This document shows, piece after piece, positions 30,905-41,017 of a stretch of 64,000 bases of DNA. A model generated the notes under the pieces. It was not told the origin of the DNA, made no database searches, and worked only from the letters and a program-made list of their open reading frames with translations. The DNA comes from Catonia carolina (lineage: Eukaryota > Arthropoda > Insecta > Hemiptera > Achilidae), in assembly GCA_035578175.1 (NCBI GenBank), contig JAQMRL010000008.1, positions 11,218,963 to 11,282,962 of the forward strand. The letters run 5' to 3'. Numbering within the stretch: the first letter of the stretch is position 1; the number at the start of each line of letters is the position of its first letter. The position numbers and the translations under genes were made by a program.

Positions 30905-31475
30905 ATAACATGTAGGTGGAGTATTAACTTATTTGCACTCGATCTGCTAGGTCTAGGGCTACAAAAAAAGTTTTTTCACGTAAAACAATTGTTTTTTAAG
31001 ATTACGGCTTTAATATGCATTTAAGCGCAAAAATTTATATAATAAATAAATGCAGAGAATTTAACGTCCTACAATTTTTATTTAAAACATTTTTTTTTGT
31101 GTAACGCTTAGTTTAGCGGTAATTATTGATTTTCTGTTTTTTCTCAAGAAAACGTGTGAAAAATAGATTTTATAAAGATTTCGGCCTTAGTACGCACTTT
31201 ACGACATAAGTGTATATAATTAAATTTATAGGAAAATAAAAGATCTAAATCTTTTATTTAAAGAAACTTTCTCTACAGCTAGTTTAGCGTGAAAGTGTGA
31301 AATTTTCCGTATTTTTAAGCCAAACTGAGGTCGATTTTAATTTTACGTCTTTCACTCATGTTTTTTGAGGTTAGTTTTTTGTTTATTTCTAATGTTTTAT
31401 TACTAATGTTAGGTTTATTTTTAATTATTTACATTGGCAAGATAAAGTCGTGTGAGTGTTCCACACCAGATTTTT
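30905..31475 (-). mobile_element. Family A repeat, microsatellite end missing, next to a repeat C stub
   Basis: A short repeat C start (TAGGTGGAGTATTAACTTATTTGCACTCGATCTGC...AGGGCTACAAAAAA) runs directly into family A interior at TTTTTTCACGTAAAACAATTG and continues to GGCAAGATAAAGTCGTGTGAGTGTTCCACACCAGA. The junction looks like a truncation or recombination point. Confidence 0.7.
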
Positions 31476-32030
31476 AATGTACACAGTTGTAATGCCTAGA
31501 AATAGGAGGACAACACTAACATTTATTAATGCGTTGTTAAACGAGCAGGGATCGTTAGTCAAACATAAAGCGATATCAAATGGAATAAAATTTGATATTT
31601 TTCATAAATATTTTCTTAAGAAAAAGTAAAGAAAAACAACAAAATATTCCTGGTATTTAACATTAGCATTTGTAACAATATACGATTTCAAAGGATGAAA
31701 TTTAAATTCAAGATTCTCTCGCTGTTCTCTTTTTCTGTATTGAAAAGAACATAATACTTCGGAGTTATATAATCTCCATAAAATGAAGGAGGTTTTAAGA
31801 AAGCATCGACCGGAATAAAATATTTTATTTCGTCCCTGAATTTTTATTTTTATTTTATTTTATAGTAGATATTTGTAGCGTTAAGTTTGACATAAAATTT
31901 TAAGCGAGTCTTAAATACAGAATAGTGATTTTTGATGTAAAATTTTATTGTCGTTTTTTAAAACTTGTAAATAAGACGAATAGATAGAATGACGACAAAA
32001 TAAAATCTAAAAGTACATATATGTAACATA
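31476..32030. other. AT-rich interval with no gene recognised
   Basis: No supported features. Confidence 0.4.
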
Positions 32031-32033
32031 TAC

Positions 32034-32916
32034 ACTGAAAAATCTGGTGTGAAATACTCAAGTGCCTTTCTTTTAACAATATAAATAATGAAAAAACTGT
32101 GTTTAATTTATTTGTAAGCAATGTAAGCTGAAAAATCTGATGTGAAACACTCACACAACATTCTCTTGCCAATGCAAATAATTAACAATAGTCTATAACC
32201 TAACATTAGTAATAAAACATTAGAAATAAACAAAAAACTGACTTTAAAAAACATAACCTTAATTTAATCATGAGTGAATGATGCAAAATGAAAATCAACC
32301 TCAGTTTGGCTTTAAAATACAGAAAATCACTCTTACTCTAAACTAGGCTCTGTAGAGAAAAATGCTGTAAATAAAAGTAGTAGATCTTTTAATTTCCTAT
32401 AAATTTGATTATGTATACTTTTGTCGTAAAATGCATATTTAGGCTGAAATCTTAAAAAATCGATTTTTTACACATTTCCGTGAGTAAAAAACAGAAAATC
32501 GCTAATTACTGCTAAACTAAGCGTTATACAAAACTGCTTGAAATAAAAGTTGTAGGTTTTAAAATTTTCTACAACTTTTATTATAATAGTCTATATTTTT
32601 ACGCTAAAATGCGTATTAAAGCCGCAATCTTAAAAAAAACAATATTTTTACGAATTAACAGCCTCACCAAGAATTTCAGCAGACATGGCGCCTACCCTAT
32701 CTTGTAGAGCGTAAAAAATGCAGTAAATGAGGCGATTTTTAAAAAAATCGTAGAATCCGTTTTTGAGAAAATCGCAAAAAAGTGAAAAATGACACGAATA
32801 ACTACTACTTCTGGTTGACTGATTTTGATGAAAATGTTCTTGTCGGGTTCTCTTGTGGTGTCTAACTAAGTTTTAAGTTTCAAGTGTGTCCGATGTTCTG
32901 TTCTTGAGATATTCTG

Positions 32917-32961
<45 letters not shown>

Positions 32962-33096
32962 TAATTGCTAAAAACATGTTTTTTTTGTGTTCAGGGGTCT
33001 GAAAACGTGTAGATTTGGTGAAAACTCGATTTCCAAAAATCAACATGAAAACAATACTTTCCTTCCTTAATATTCTAATAGGCAAAAGAAAGTAAA
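32034..33096 (+). mobile_element. Family A repeat, full length, preceded by a partial copy
   Basis: A ~95-bp stub (TCTGGTGTGAAATACTCAAGTGCC...TTTTAACAATATAAATAATG) precedes the full element, which starts TCTGATGTGAAACACTCACAC at about 32136. It runs through the internal pair around TTGTAGGTTTTAAAATTTTCTACAAC, a (CA)n run at about 32921-32959, and ends in the terminal hairpin TTCCTTAATATTCTAATAGGCAAAAGAAAGT. Confidence 0.85.
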
Positions 33097-33229
33097 AACA
33101 TAACTTAATTTTAATCATGAGTGAATGACGTTAAATGAAAATCAACCTCCGTAGGAATTACAAAAATAAATCTTATATTGTTTATTTGTAATTAAATGTA
33201 TGCCCGTACGCACTCTGATATGTGTGTTA

Positions 33230-33365
33230 AATTATTTGGACTCGATGTGTTAGTTTCCAGGACTACAAAAAGCAGTTTTGTGTTTCTTATCGCTCACGTG
33301 ATAAGAATATTCATTATACGGCCTCTCGTCTGAGAGTAATCAATTCATTATACAGGCAGACCCTG
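33230..33365 (+). repeat. Repeat C fragment, internally deleted
   Basis: AAATTATTTGGACTCGATGTGTTAGTTTCC, TTTCTTATCGCTCACGTGATAAG, CTGAGAGTAATCAATTCATTATACAGGCAGACCCTGTG; ends where a family A element begins. Confidence 0.6.
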
Positions 33366-33374
33366 TGAATGATA

Positions 33375-33531
33375 GTTTTTTACTTTCTCTTGCCTATATG
33401 AATATATAGGAAGGAAATTATTGTTTTCATGTCGATTTTTCGAAATCGAGTTTTCACCGGATCTATACGTTTTCAGACCCCCTGAACCCCAAAAAACATG
33501 TTTTTAGCGATTGGTCTGTGTGTGTGTCTGT

Positions 33532-33580
<49 letters not shown>

Positions 33581-34313
33581 AGAATATCTCACGAACATTG
33601 CAACACGAACATTTTCATCAAAATCGGTCAACCGGAAGTAGTAGTTTATTCGTATAATTTTTCAGTTTTTTGCGATTTTCTCAAAAACTGGTCCTACCGA
33701 TTTTTTTTAAAATCGCCTATTATACTCAATTTTTTATTCTCTACAAGATTAGGGTAGGCGCCATGTTTGCTGAAATTCTCGGTGAGGCTGTTTTCACGTA
33801 AAAACGTTGTTTTTTTAAGATTACGGCTTTAATATAAAATTTTAGCGCAAAAACTTATTCAATAAAAGTTGTAGAGAATTTTAAAAAACCTACAACTTCT
33901 GTTTCGAAAATTTTTTTGTATGACGCTTAGTTTTAGCAGTAATTAGCGATTTTTCTGATTTTTTCTCACGAAAACGTGTGAAAAATCGATTTTTTTTAAG
34001 ATTTTGGCCTTAGTATGCATTTTACGACAAAAGTGTATATAACCAAATTTATAGGAAATTTAAAGATCTACAACTTTTATTTAACGTATTTTTCTCTACA
34101 GAGCCTAGTTTAGCGTGAAATAGTGATTTTCCGTATTTTTAAGCCAGACTGAGGTTGATTTTCATTTTGGGTGTTTCACTCATGATTAAAATAAGGTTGT
34201 GTTTATTGAGGTTAGTTTTTTGTTTATTTCTAATATTTTATTACTAATGTTAAATTATATTTTTAAATTATTTGCATTGGCAAGAGAAAGTTGTGTGAGT
34301 GTTTCACACCAGA
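33375..34313 (-). mobile_element. Family A repeat, full length
   Basis: TACTTTCTCTTGCCTATATGAATATATAGGAAGG at the left, (TG)n with TGTCTG interruptions at about 33517-33580, GGCAAGAGAAAGTTGTGTGAGTGTTTCACACCAGA at the right. The segment between the TG run and CACGAACATTTTCATC is shortened relative to other copies. It appears to have inserted into repeat C, since fragments of repeat C lie on both sides (33230-33365 and 34320-34415). Confidence 0.88.
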
Positions 34314-34319
34314 TTTTTC

Positions 34320-34415
34320 TTATTACATGGTGAGTTTAATTATATGACTGATGCATTTAACAACAGAAGAGATAGAGGTCTAAAAGGACACTAGTCAGAC
34401 ATTTATTAAACAGCC
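34320..34415 (+). repeat. Repeat C fragment
   Basis: TTATTACATGGTGAGTTTAATTATATGACTGATGC, AACAACAGAAGAGATAGAGG, AAAAGGACACTAGTCAGA, then lost. Confidence 0.6.
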
Positions 34416-34494
34416 TGATTTTCATTTTCCTTTATTCACATCATGTTTAAAATTAGGTTATGTTTTTCTTTTTACTTTGTTTACTAACGATGGA

Positions 34495-35410
34495 AACATA
34501 GGTTTCATGTCGATAAGTATTGTTTTCATGTCGATTTTTCGAAATCGAGTTTTCACCGGATCTACACGTTTTCAGACCCTCTGAAATCAAAAACCATGTT
34601 TTAGCGATTGGTTTGTGTGTGTGTCTTTGTGAACAGAATATATCAAGAACAGAACATCGTACGAACTTGAAACTTAAAACTTGAGTCAGGTACTACTACA
34701 GGACCCAATATGAACATTTTCATCAAAAATCGGTCAACCGGAAGTAGTAGTTAATTCGTGTCATTTTCCACTTTTTTGCAATTTTCTCAAAAACGGCTTC
34801 TACGATTTTTTAAAAAATTGCTCATTTACTACATTTTTTTATGCTCTACAAAATAAGGTAAGCGTCATGTCTGCTGAAATTCTTAGGGAGGTTGTTTTTT
34901 CAAAAAAATTGTTTTTTAAGATTGCGGCTTTAATATGCATTTTAACGCAAAATTGTATGTAGTAAAAGTTGTAGAGAACTTAAAATCCTACTACGTTATT
35001 TTTAACATTTTTTTGTATAACCCTTAGGTTTAGCGGGTAATTAGCGATTTTCGGTGTTTTCTTTTTACGAAAATGTGTAAATAAATAAATTTTTTAAAGA
35101 TTTCAGCCTAAGTATGCATTTTACGACAAAAGTGTAAATCAAATATATATAGGAAATTAAAAGATCTACAACTTTTATTCAAGAATTTTTTTTTCTACAG
35201 AGCCTAGTTTAGCGTGAAAGAGTGATTTTCCGTATTTTTAAGCCAAACTGAGGTCGAGTTTCATTTTGCGTCTTTAACTCATGATTAAAATACGGTTATG
35301 TTCATGAGGTTAGTTTTTTGTTTATTTCTAAAGTTTTATTACTATTGTTAGGTTATATTGCTCCTTATTTGCATTGGTCAGAGAAAGTCGTGAGAGTGCT
35401 TCACATCAGA
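34495..35410 (-). mobile_element. Family A repeat lacking the terminal hairpin
   Basis: The first recognisable bases are AAGTATTGTTTTCATGTCG, followed by the full interior; the microsatellite has shrunk to GTTTGTGTGTGTGTC. It ends GGTCAGAGAAAGTCGTGAGAGTGCTTCACATCAGA. Confidence 0.8.
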
Positions 35411-35636
35411 TCTTTCTTATCATAGTCAGTTATTCTCATAATAAATTTCTTCCTCTCATCTGGTCTTTGTACTGAAGTGAACGAAATTTTGTGTTTCCAG
35501 TACTAATTCGTTTTATTTTTAAAATCGTGATTTGGCAACGTGTAACATTGTGTAAGTATTTAAACACAGTGACATAAACTGTAAAATTTGCTTGATAATG
35601 TTAAAAACTTATTGTATTTAGCTGTCCCATTTTAAA

Positions 35637-35728
35637 CCCACCGGGTTGGTGCAGAGGTAAAGTCGTCGCCAAAATCAGCTGTTTAACAGCTGATTTTCGG
35701 AGTCGAAGGTTCCTGGTTCAAATCCTAG
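35637..35728 (+). repeat. SINE-B head, split by LTR element 2
   Basis: CCCACCGGGTTGGTGCAGAGGTAAAG, AATCAGCTGTTTAACAGCTGATT, GGTTCAAATCCTAG, then the left LTR. The SINE resumes after the right LTR with CTAGTAAAGGTAGTTAC at 43611. Confidence 0.9.
35725..35728. repeat. Target-site duplication CTAG, left
   Basis: CTAG immediately precedes the left LTR and recurs at 43611-43614 after the right LTR. In uninterrupted SINE-B copies the sequence is AATCCTAGTAAAGG with a single CTAG, which confirms the duplication. Confidence 0.92.
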
Positions 35729-36291
35729 TGTACTCAATGTTTATTTTTTTTGTTTTGAATCAAGAGTCGCATAAATGTTTCAGGAAAAATTGATAAATTT
35801 ATTTTATTATAATTAAAACAAAATACATGTATATCTCCAATCAGACAACGAACATTTAAGAAAACAATTAAATTCTTAAAAAATCTTTAAAAACCTTTAA
35901 AATTCCTTAAAATTCCTTAATATATTTAAAATTGTTCAAATTCCTTTTATTAAAATATCTCTTAATAAAAACTTGTTGCGCGTATTTAAATCTTTTGTTA
36001 AAAAAAATCATAAAATACGTCTTTTCTCTTGAAGAACTTAAAATCGAGTCTTTAACAATCCTTTTTTATATTTCAGTTATTTTTCTTTTTTTTGTAATGT
36101 TACTCACATCTGGAGGTGGTAAATCATTCTGGTATATTTTTGTTTATTTTGAGGTATAGATGTGACAAGTGTTGACATATTTATAGCGAGTGTATGAAGA
36201 TTGTGTGTTTACGTTTGTGTGCGAGTGTGTTTGGTTTTGTATGAGTGTACGTGTGTACGGGTGTTTGTGTGTATGCGTGTCTCATATTACA
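35729..36291 (-). repeat. LTR element 2, 3' LTR
   Basis: 563 bp. In element orientation it begins TGTAATATGAGACACGC and ends GAGTACA. It includes a CA-rich stretch and a CTATAAATATG TATA-like sequence (plus strand CATATTTATAG near 36176-36186). Confidence 0.9.
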
Positions 36292-36320
36292 ATCTTCCCC
36301 TCCCCCCGGGGGGGGGGGTG
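36292..36320 (-). other. Polypurine tract of LTR element 2
   Basis: In element orientation GGGGGGAGGGGAAGAT directly precedes the 3' LTR. A run of C/G on its other side may be a replication or assembly artefact. Confidence 0.75.
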
Positions 36321-36539
36321 AATGCAGAAGCGAAAAGAGAAGAGGTGGATGTTGAAATGTTAAAAAGAATACAAGTACGTAGCAGTGGTCGGCCAGAGAC
36401 GGTATGTTTCGTTCATTTGGGGTCTCTGTCACAACACATCCACACATCATGCAAACATCAGATACATACTCTATGACAATTATCTCAAGCTCGAGTGTCG
36501 CAACGTACGTCACGGAAGAATATTTCTAATCGCCGCGAA

Positions 36540-39500
36540 TTATGTAACCTTTTTAAGATTCGATATGTGCTCTTTGGTTACTTCTCCTCCAACAGTCTTA
36601 CGGAGTAAGGCTGTAACTGGTGTGGAGAAGCCTATGATAGAAAATGGTTCCGACCATCGGTATGCCATTTTCGCACAAACATTTTTCCGTTTCGAACTTA
36701 CGGGATGAGTCTTAAGCAAAACTTTATCTCCCACCGAAAACGGATTAGGATGACGTGTAGCATTGTATCGACGTGCCATATCATGATGAGACTTAAGTAG
36801 TTGCCGTCTAATTGTACTCATCATGTTACTCGAACGTACGGGATTCCGATGAAGGATGTCTTGGATATTCCACGCTCTATCCAAGGGCGTTTGAGCTGGG
36901 AAATTATGTAATATGTCGAACGGACATACACCGTGGGCTGTATGTCGTGCCATATTAAAAGCCAACTGAAACCAAAAGAGGGATTTATCCCAGGTCGTTT
37001 GTGCAGTTGCGTGATACGCAATAAGAATAGACATGAGATTTCTGTTTAATCGTTCAGCGTGAGATGGTTGTGGGTGATAAGGAGAGAGTGTGGTCCTTTT
37101 AATGCCCAGGTTGAAACAAAATTTTTTAAAAATTGTCGAATTGAAGGTTTTGGCATTATCTGTGACGATTAGTCGTGGAATGGAATAATTTTGAAAAATA
37201 CGTTTTAATTCTTCTACAATTGAAGACGTATTTGTATTTTTTAATGGAGCTAACCATGTAAATTTTGAAAAGCTGTCTACCACAACAAGTATATATTTAT
37301 ACCCTTGGTTGGTTTTTGGTAGGCTGCCTACGGTATCGATAAAAAGAGTATCAAATGATGTTGTCGGAACCCTGGAACTGAGATTCCCCCATTTGTAATT
37401 CATTCCAGGTTTGCTTCGCTGACAAGTTGTACAAGCATTCACCTTTAAAGGAATTTCTTTATATATATCTGGCCAGTAAAAATGTCGCGTTATTTTGTGT
37501 ATTGTTTTATCGACACCTAAGTGTCCACCTATTTCAGAATGATGGAAATATTTAAACACTAAGTCTTTTAAAGAGTTAGGAAGAACTATTTTGACAGGTT
37601 TGTTGTTTCTGTCTTGCAGACATAGCACTCCTTTTGATAAACAAAATTGTTTACCCATCTTTCGTTTTTGTTGGAGTATAAAGGTATCCTGTTCTTGATG
37701 TTTCTTTATGTCTGTAAAAGATAGAGGAAACTGTGACAATAAAGCGTTGATATAAGATATATCCTTTGTGGTATCGTCACTAGTGGAACTGTACATTCTC
37801 GATAATGCATCGGCAACGTTATTATCGGAACCGCGGATGTGATTAATTTTGAATTTAAAAACAGACAATCTGAGCACCCACCTAGCTAATCTGCCTAACT
37901 GTTTAGGTTTGGAAAGAAGCCAGGCTAATGCTTGGTTGTCGGTTTCTAAGAGGAATTCACGGTGTGCCAGGTAAGTTTGAAAACGATCTGTCGCAAAAAC
38001 GACTGCAAGGCACTCTCGTTCATACGCAGAAAACTTCCTTTCGGCCGTCGTCAACGTCTTAGAAGCGTACGCTATGGGTCGTCTAGATCCTTCATGTTCC
38101 TGAAGCAATACGGCTCCTTGACCTGTATCCGACGCATCTGTCTGTAAAATGAAAGTTTTGGAGAAGTCTGGTATTGCCAGTACCGGGGGATTGGCGATTG
38201 CCTGTTTGAGATCTTCAAACGCGGTTTTCTGTGAGTCTCCCCAGATAAACTGAGTATTTTTACGACGCAATTTATTTAGGGGTTCGATTCGATCGGCGTA
38301 ATTTTTATTAAATTTAGAAAAATAGTTAATCATGCCACAGTACCGATGCACCTGTTTCACAGACTTGGGTTCAGGATACTCCAAAATTTTCTGTGTCCTA
38401 GTCGAATCTATAGAGACCCCTTTATAGGATAAGGTATGTCCAAGAAATGGTACCTCGTTTACTGCGAACGTCACCTTATCGGGATTAACAGTAATGCCTG
38501 CCTTTCGTAAAATCAACAGTACTTTTCTAATATGCTTTAGGTGTTCCGGAAAACTTGTGGAGTATATTAATATGTCATCCATATAATTGAACACAAATTT
38601 GTACTTAACGTCCTTAAATATTGTGTTCATGAGGCGTGTCAGAACTTGCGCTCCAGTTGATAAACCGAAAGGTAATCTTTCGTACTCGTATAAACCATCC
38701 GGAGTACAAAATGCGGTGATTTGGCGGGATTTGGATGTCAATGGTATTTGATGGTACGCTTGAGCTAAATCCAGTGTGCTAAACCATCGCGCACCTGAAA
38801 ACCATTGAAAGGCATGGTTTATGTTAGGTAAAGGTTGTGCTTCTGAGTCGATTACTAAGTTAACTGAGCGATAGTCTACGACCAAACGACTCGTACCATT
38901 GGGTTTTGGAATTAGGAACGCCGGGGACGAATAAGGTGAAACACTCTCTCTTATCACTTTGTCTTTCAATAATTTGTCTATCTGATGCTTCATCTGAAGT
39001 GTTTTTATAGGGTTTAACGGATATGGTCTCGATTTTATTATTTCATTATTTTTGAGTTTGATGTCGTATGTCAAGACATCTGTACGTCCTAGTTTAGTAG
39101 TGAGTACATCTGGGAATTCCTTGCATAAATTAATAATTTTATTTTTAATATAATCAGATTGTTCGACATTATTAATCTGATCTGGATATATATCCGTTAA
39201 ATAAAAATTTTGATGTTTTAACCAGTCAAAGGTTATTATCGATTTCATCGCATTGAATACAGCACGCGTTGTTGTTAGAAAATGTATGCCTAATATGATA
39301 TTATGCTGTACTTTCGTCAAAACTTTAAAATTTATTTTCCAAGATAGATTTCTTAATATAATTTTGACCCAAACTTGTTTGTTTATTTTTAAAGGAAACC
39401 TGTCAGCTGTAAGACAAATAGCGTTAAAGTTTTTCTCCCTTATAATCGCATTTTTATTTTTTAAAAGGTTGTACATTTTTTGACTGATAACATTATGGGT

Positions 39501-39707
39501 TGAACCACAATCAATAAGAGCGTTAAAGGTATAATTTTTAATTTTTATTTCTAAAGCCTTTAGCGTGTAATTACAGCTTGACTTTTGTTTACCTATTTTT
39601 AAATGTTTGTTTACATTACTTTCACAAGTACGTACCATATGTTTATGTTGTTCGTACTTGTGTAAGTTTAGTTTTTTGAAATACGGTAATTCCCTTTTTG
39701 TTGCCAA
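36540..39707 (-). CDS. LTR element 2: Pol (protease, reverse transcriptase, RNase H, integrase)
   Basis: 1055 codons, uninterrupted. Protease at residues ~50-150 has the motif FNALIDCGSTHNVIS with Asp 66, but Cys 67 where Thr/Ser is normal. RT (~220-400) includes LVVDYRSVN, FSTLDLAQAYHQIPL and NYMDDILIYS with the pair at 377-378. RNase H begins FILQTDASDTGQGAVLL. The integrase has an HHCC finger (YFHHSEIGGHLG...CTTCQRS), first Asp in LFIDTVGSLP, second in LIVTDNAKTF, and Glu in SHAERLNRNL. It ends after a VGDKVLLKTHP...SEPFSIIG tail. The listed start at 39707 is a TTG; pol is probably reached by frameshifting from gag. No env follows. Confidence 0.93.
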   Translation of the reverse strand: MATKRELPYFKKLNLHKYEQHKHMVRTCESNVNKHLKIGKQKSSCNYTLKALEIKIKNYTFNALIDCGSTHNVISQKMYNLLKNKNAIIREKNFNAICLTADRFPLKINKQVWVKIILRNLSWKINFKVLTKVQHNIILGIHFLTTTRAVFNAMKSIITFDWLKHQNFYLTDIYPDQINNVEQSDYIKNKIINLCKEFPDVLTTKLGRTDVLTYDIKLKNNEIIKSRPYPLNPIKTLQMKHQIDKLLKDKVIRESVSPYSSPAFLIPKPNGTSRLVVDYRSVNLVIDSEAQPLPNINHAFQWFSGARWFSTLDLAQAYHQIPLTSKSRQITAFCTPDGLYEYERLPFGLSTGAQVLTRLMNTIFKDVKYKFVFNYMDDILIYSTSFPEHLKHIRKVLLILRKAGITVNPDKVTFAVNEVPFLGHTLSYKGVSIDSTRTQKILEYPEPKSVKQVHRYCGMINYFSKFNKNYADRIEPLNKLRRKNTQFIWGDSQKTAFEDLKQAIANPPVLAIPDFSKTFILQTDASDTGQGAVLLQEHEGSRRPIAYASKTLTTAERKFSAYERECLAVVFATDRFQTYLAHREFLLETDNQALAWLLSKPKQLGRLARWVLRLSVFKFKINHIRGSDNNVADALSRMYSSTSDDTTKDISYINALLSQFPLSFTDIKKHQEQDTFILQQKRKMGKQFCLSKGVLCLQDRNNKPVKIVLPNSLKDLVFKYFHHSEIGGHLGVDKTIHKITRHFYWPDIYKEIPLKVNACTTCQRSKPGMNYKWGNLSSRVPTTSFDTLFIDTVGSLPKTNQGYKYILVVVDSFSKFTWLAPLKNTNTSSIVEELKRIFQNYSIPRLIVTDNAKTFNSTIFKKFCFNLGIKRTTLSPYHPQPSHAERLNRNLMSILIAYHATAQTTWDKSLFWFQLAFNMARHTAHGVCPFDILHNFPAQTPLDRAWNIQDILHRNPVRSSNMMSTIRRQLLKSHHDMARRYNATRHPNPFSVGDKVLLKTHPVSSKRKNVCAKMAYRWSEPFSIIGFSTPVTALLRKTVGGEVTKEHISNLKKVT

Positions 39708-39800
39708 AGTTTACAATTTCTTTTAATGTGTCCTAATTTATTACAATAAAAACACTTCAGTGTTGTGAGCGATGTTCGTGATCTGGTGTTGTTAAATGTT
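39700..39800 (-). pseudogene. LTR element 2: CCHC zinc knuckle out of frame with gag and pol
   Basis: Reads KCFYCNKLGHIKRNCKLW, a C-X2-C-X4-H-X4-C nucleocapsid knuckle with its first Cys codon at 39754-39752. By coordinate arithmetic this frame differs both from the gag frame ending at 39822 and from the pol frame starting at 39707. Two shifts are therefore needed. One may be the normal gag-pol shift; the other is probably decay. Confidence 0.8.
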
Positions 39801-39821
39801 GTTTCTTTTAAGGTATTTTGT

Positions 39822-40658
39822 TTAATCTGGATAGGTACCAGCGGTATTTGTTGTATTTAGGGTGTCGGTAGTATTCATATTTGATAAATCAAGATCATTA
39901 AGAGTTCTGGCATAAACTCTTTCGTAAACATAAGCATCTAGTTTATTAAAGTCTTGTAAATTATTGGGTTTACCAATTATGCCTATGTGCGTGGCATATA
40001 TTTCATTCAAACCGGTCAAAATCACATTAATTAGTTCACCTTCTGTTAAATCTAGTCTTAATACATCGTGATTCTCTAAAATTTCTTTCATGTATTCCGC
40101 AAGGGTCTCCGTCTGTGACTGGTTTCGGTACAATAATTTTAATTTTAATATTTCTTTCATTTTTGGCGTAATTAATTTATTTACTAAATTTTGATGAAAT
40201 TGATCGAAATTATGGTTATTCCTAATAGAGTTTTCAAAAATTTGTTCCGTGAAACCGGCCATAAACGGAGTTAACAACACCAGGGGCAAATCAACTGCGT
40301 AACGTTTCTGTATCTGTTTAATAATTTTGATATTTCGTATTAATGTGTCAATGTCACGTCCATCAGTAATAGTTAAATGTTTTAATTCGTTTTCTATTGG
40401 ATTTGCAATTTTTGTCCAATTAAATTTCAATTCACGTTGGAAACACAAGGGATCATTGTTACCTACTGCATTTGGTATTAAAAGGCCAGGAACATTGTTT
40501 CTAAGAACAGGATTTTGCATTACTGGATGATGTATAAGGTTAATTTGATCATAATTAAGGATCCCTTGTCGTTGATCAGGTAAGGGATTATCATTTAAAT
40601 GCGCCTCTTCAGGATTTAAATTTTGTTCGAAATTGGGTCTAACTTCGATATTACGCAA
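39822..40658 (-). pseudogene. LTR element 2: gag, C-terminal part
   Basis: 278 codons after the first Met of a longer open stretch. It contains a capsid-like helical region (FNWTKIANPIENELKHL, LLYRNQSQTETLAEYMKEIL, LDLTEGELINVILTGLNEIY), typical of the retrotransposon gag core. It is in the same frame as the frame ending at 40743, separated by one TAA, so the Met at 40658 is not a true start. It ends just before the knuckle, which lies in another frame. Confidence 0.8.
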
Positions 40659-40742
40659 CTCATTTGTCTTCCAAATATCAAGCTCCTCTCTTAATTTTTG
40701 AAAACCTACGGCTTTATCTGGTTTATTGGGTAATACAAACGT

Positions 40743-41006
40743 TTATATCTTGTTAAGTCGATCGTCAAAAATTTCGGCGTTGTATTTTTCTAATTCATTT
40801 AAATTTTCTGCGTTTCTTAACTTTAGTAAATAATTTTGACAATCTGTTAGTTGTTTGTCAATGTCAAATCTACGTATTGTATTGAGGTCGATTTGTCGTC
40901 CGTTATCTAATAGTTTTTGTAATCGTTGTCTTTTTTGTCTGACATTTCCCGTTGTGATGCTTTTTCGTATCGTAAGTTGAAAGTTAAGGTTGGTTTCGTC
41001 TAGTTT
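40743..41006 (-). pseudogene. LTR element 2: gag, N-terminal part truncated by a LINE
   Basis: Reads from the LINE junction (DPTKLDETNLNFQL) through a basic helical stretch to DDRLNKI and a TAA at 40743-40745. The frame then continues into the C-terminal gag part at 40658. The portion of the predicted frame beyond 41006 (to 41102) is antisense LINE sequence and does not belong to gag. An in-frame ATG for gag lies on the far side of the LINE at about 42743-42741. Confidence 0.75.
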
Positions 41007-41017
41007 AGTAGGGTCGA
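41007..41017. repeat. LINE target-site duplication, left
   Basis: AGTAGGGTCGA borders the LINE here and at 42708-42718. Removing one copy plus the LINE restores a continuous gag reading frame across the junction. Confidence 0.88.

Noticed and set aside
36181..36513. 110-codon frame with Thr/His-rich part and its opposite-strand partners
   Set aside because: Lies in the CA-rich LTR, polypurine tract and 3' non-coding end of LTR element 2; no env-like features.
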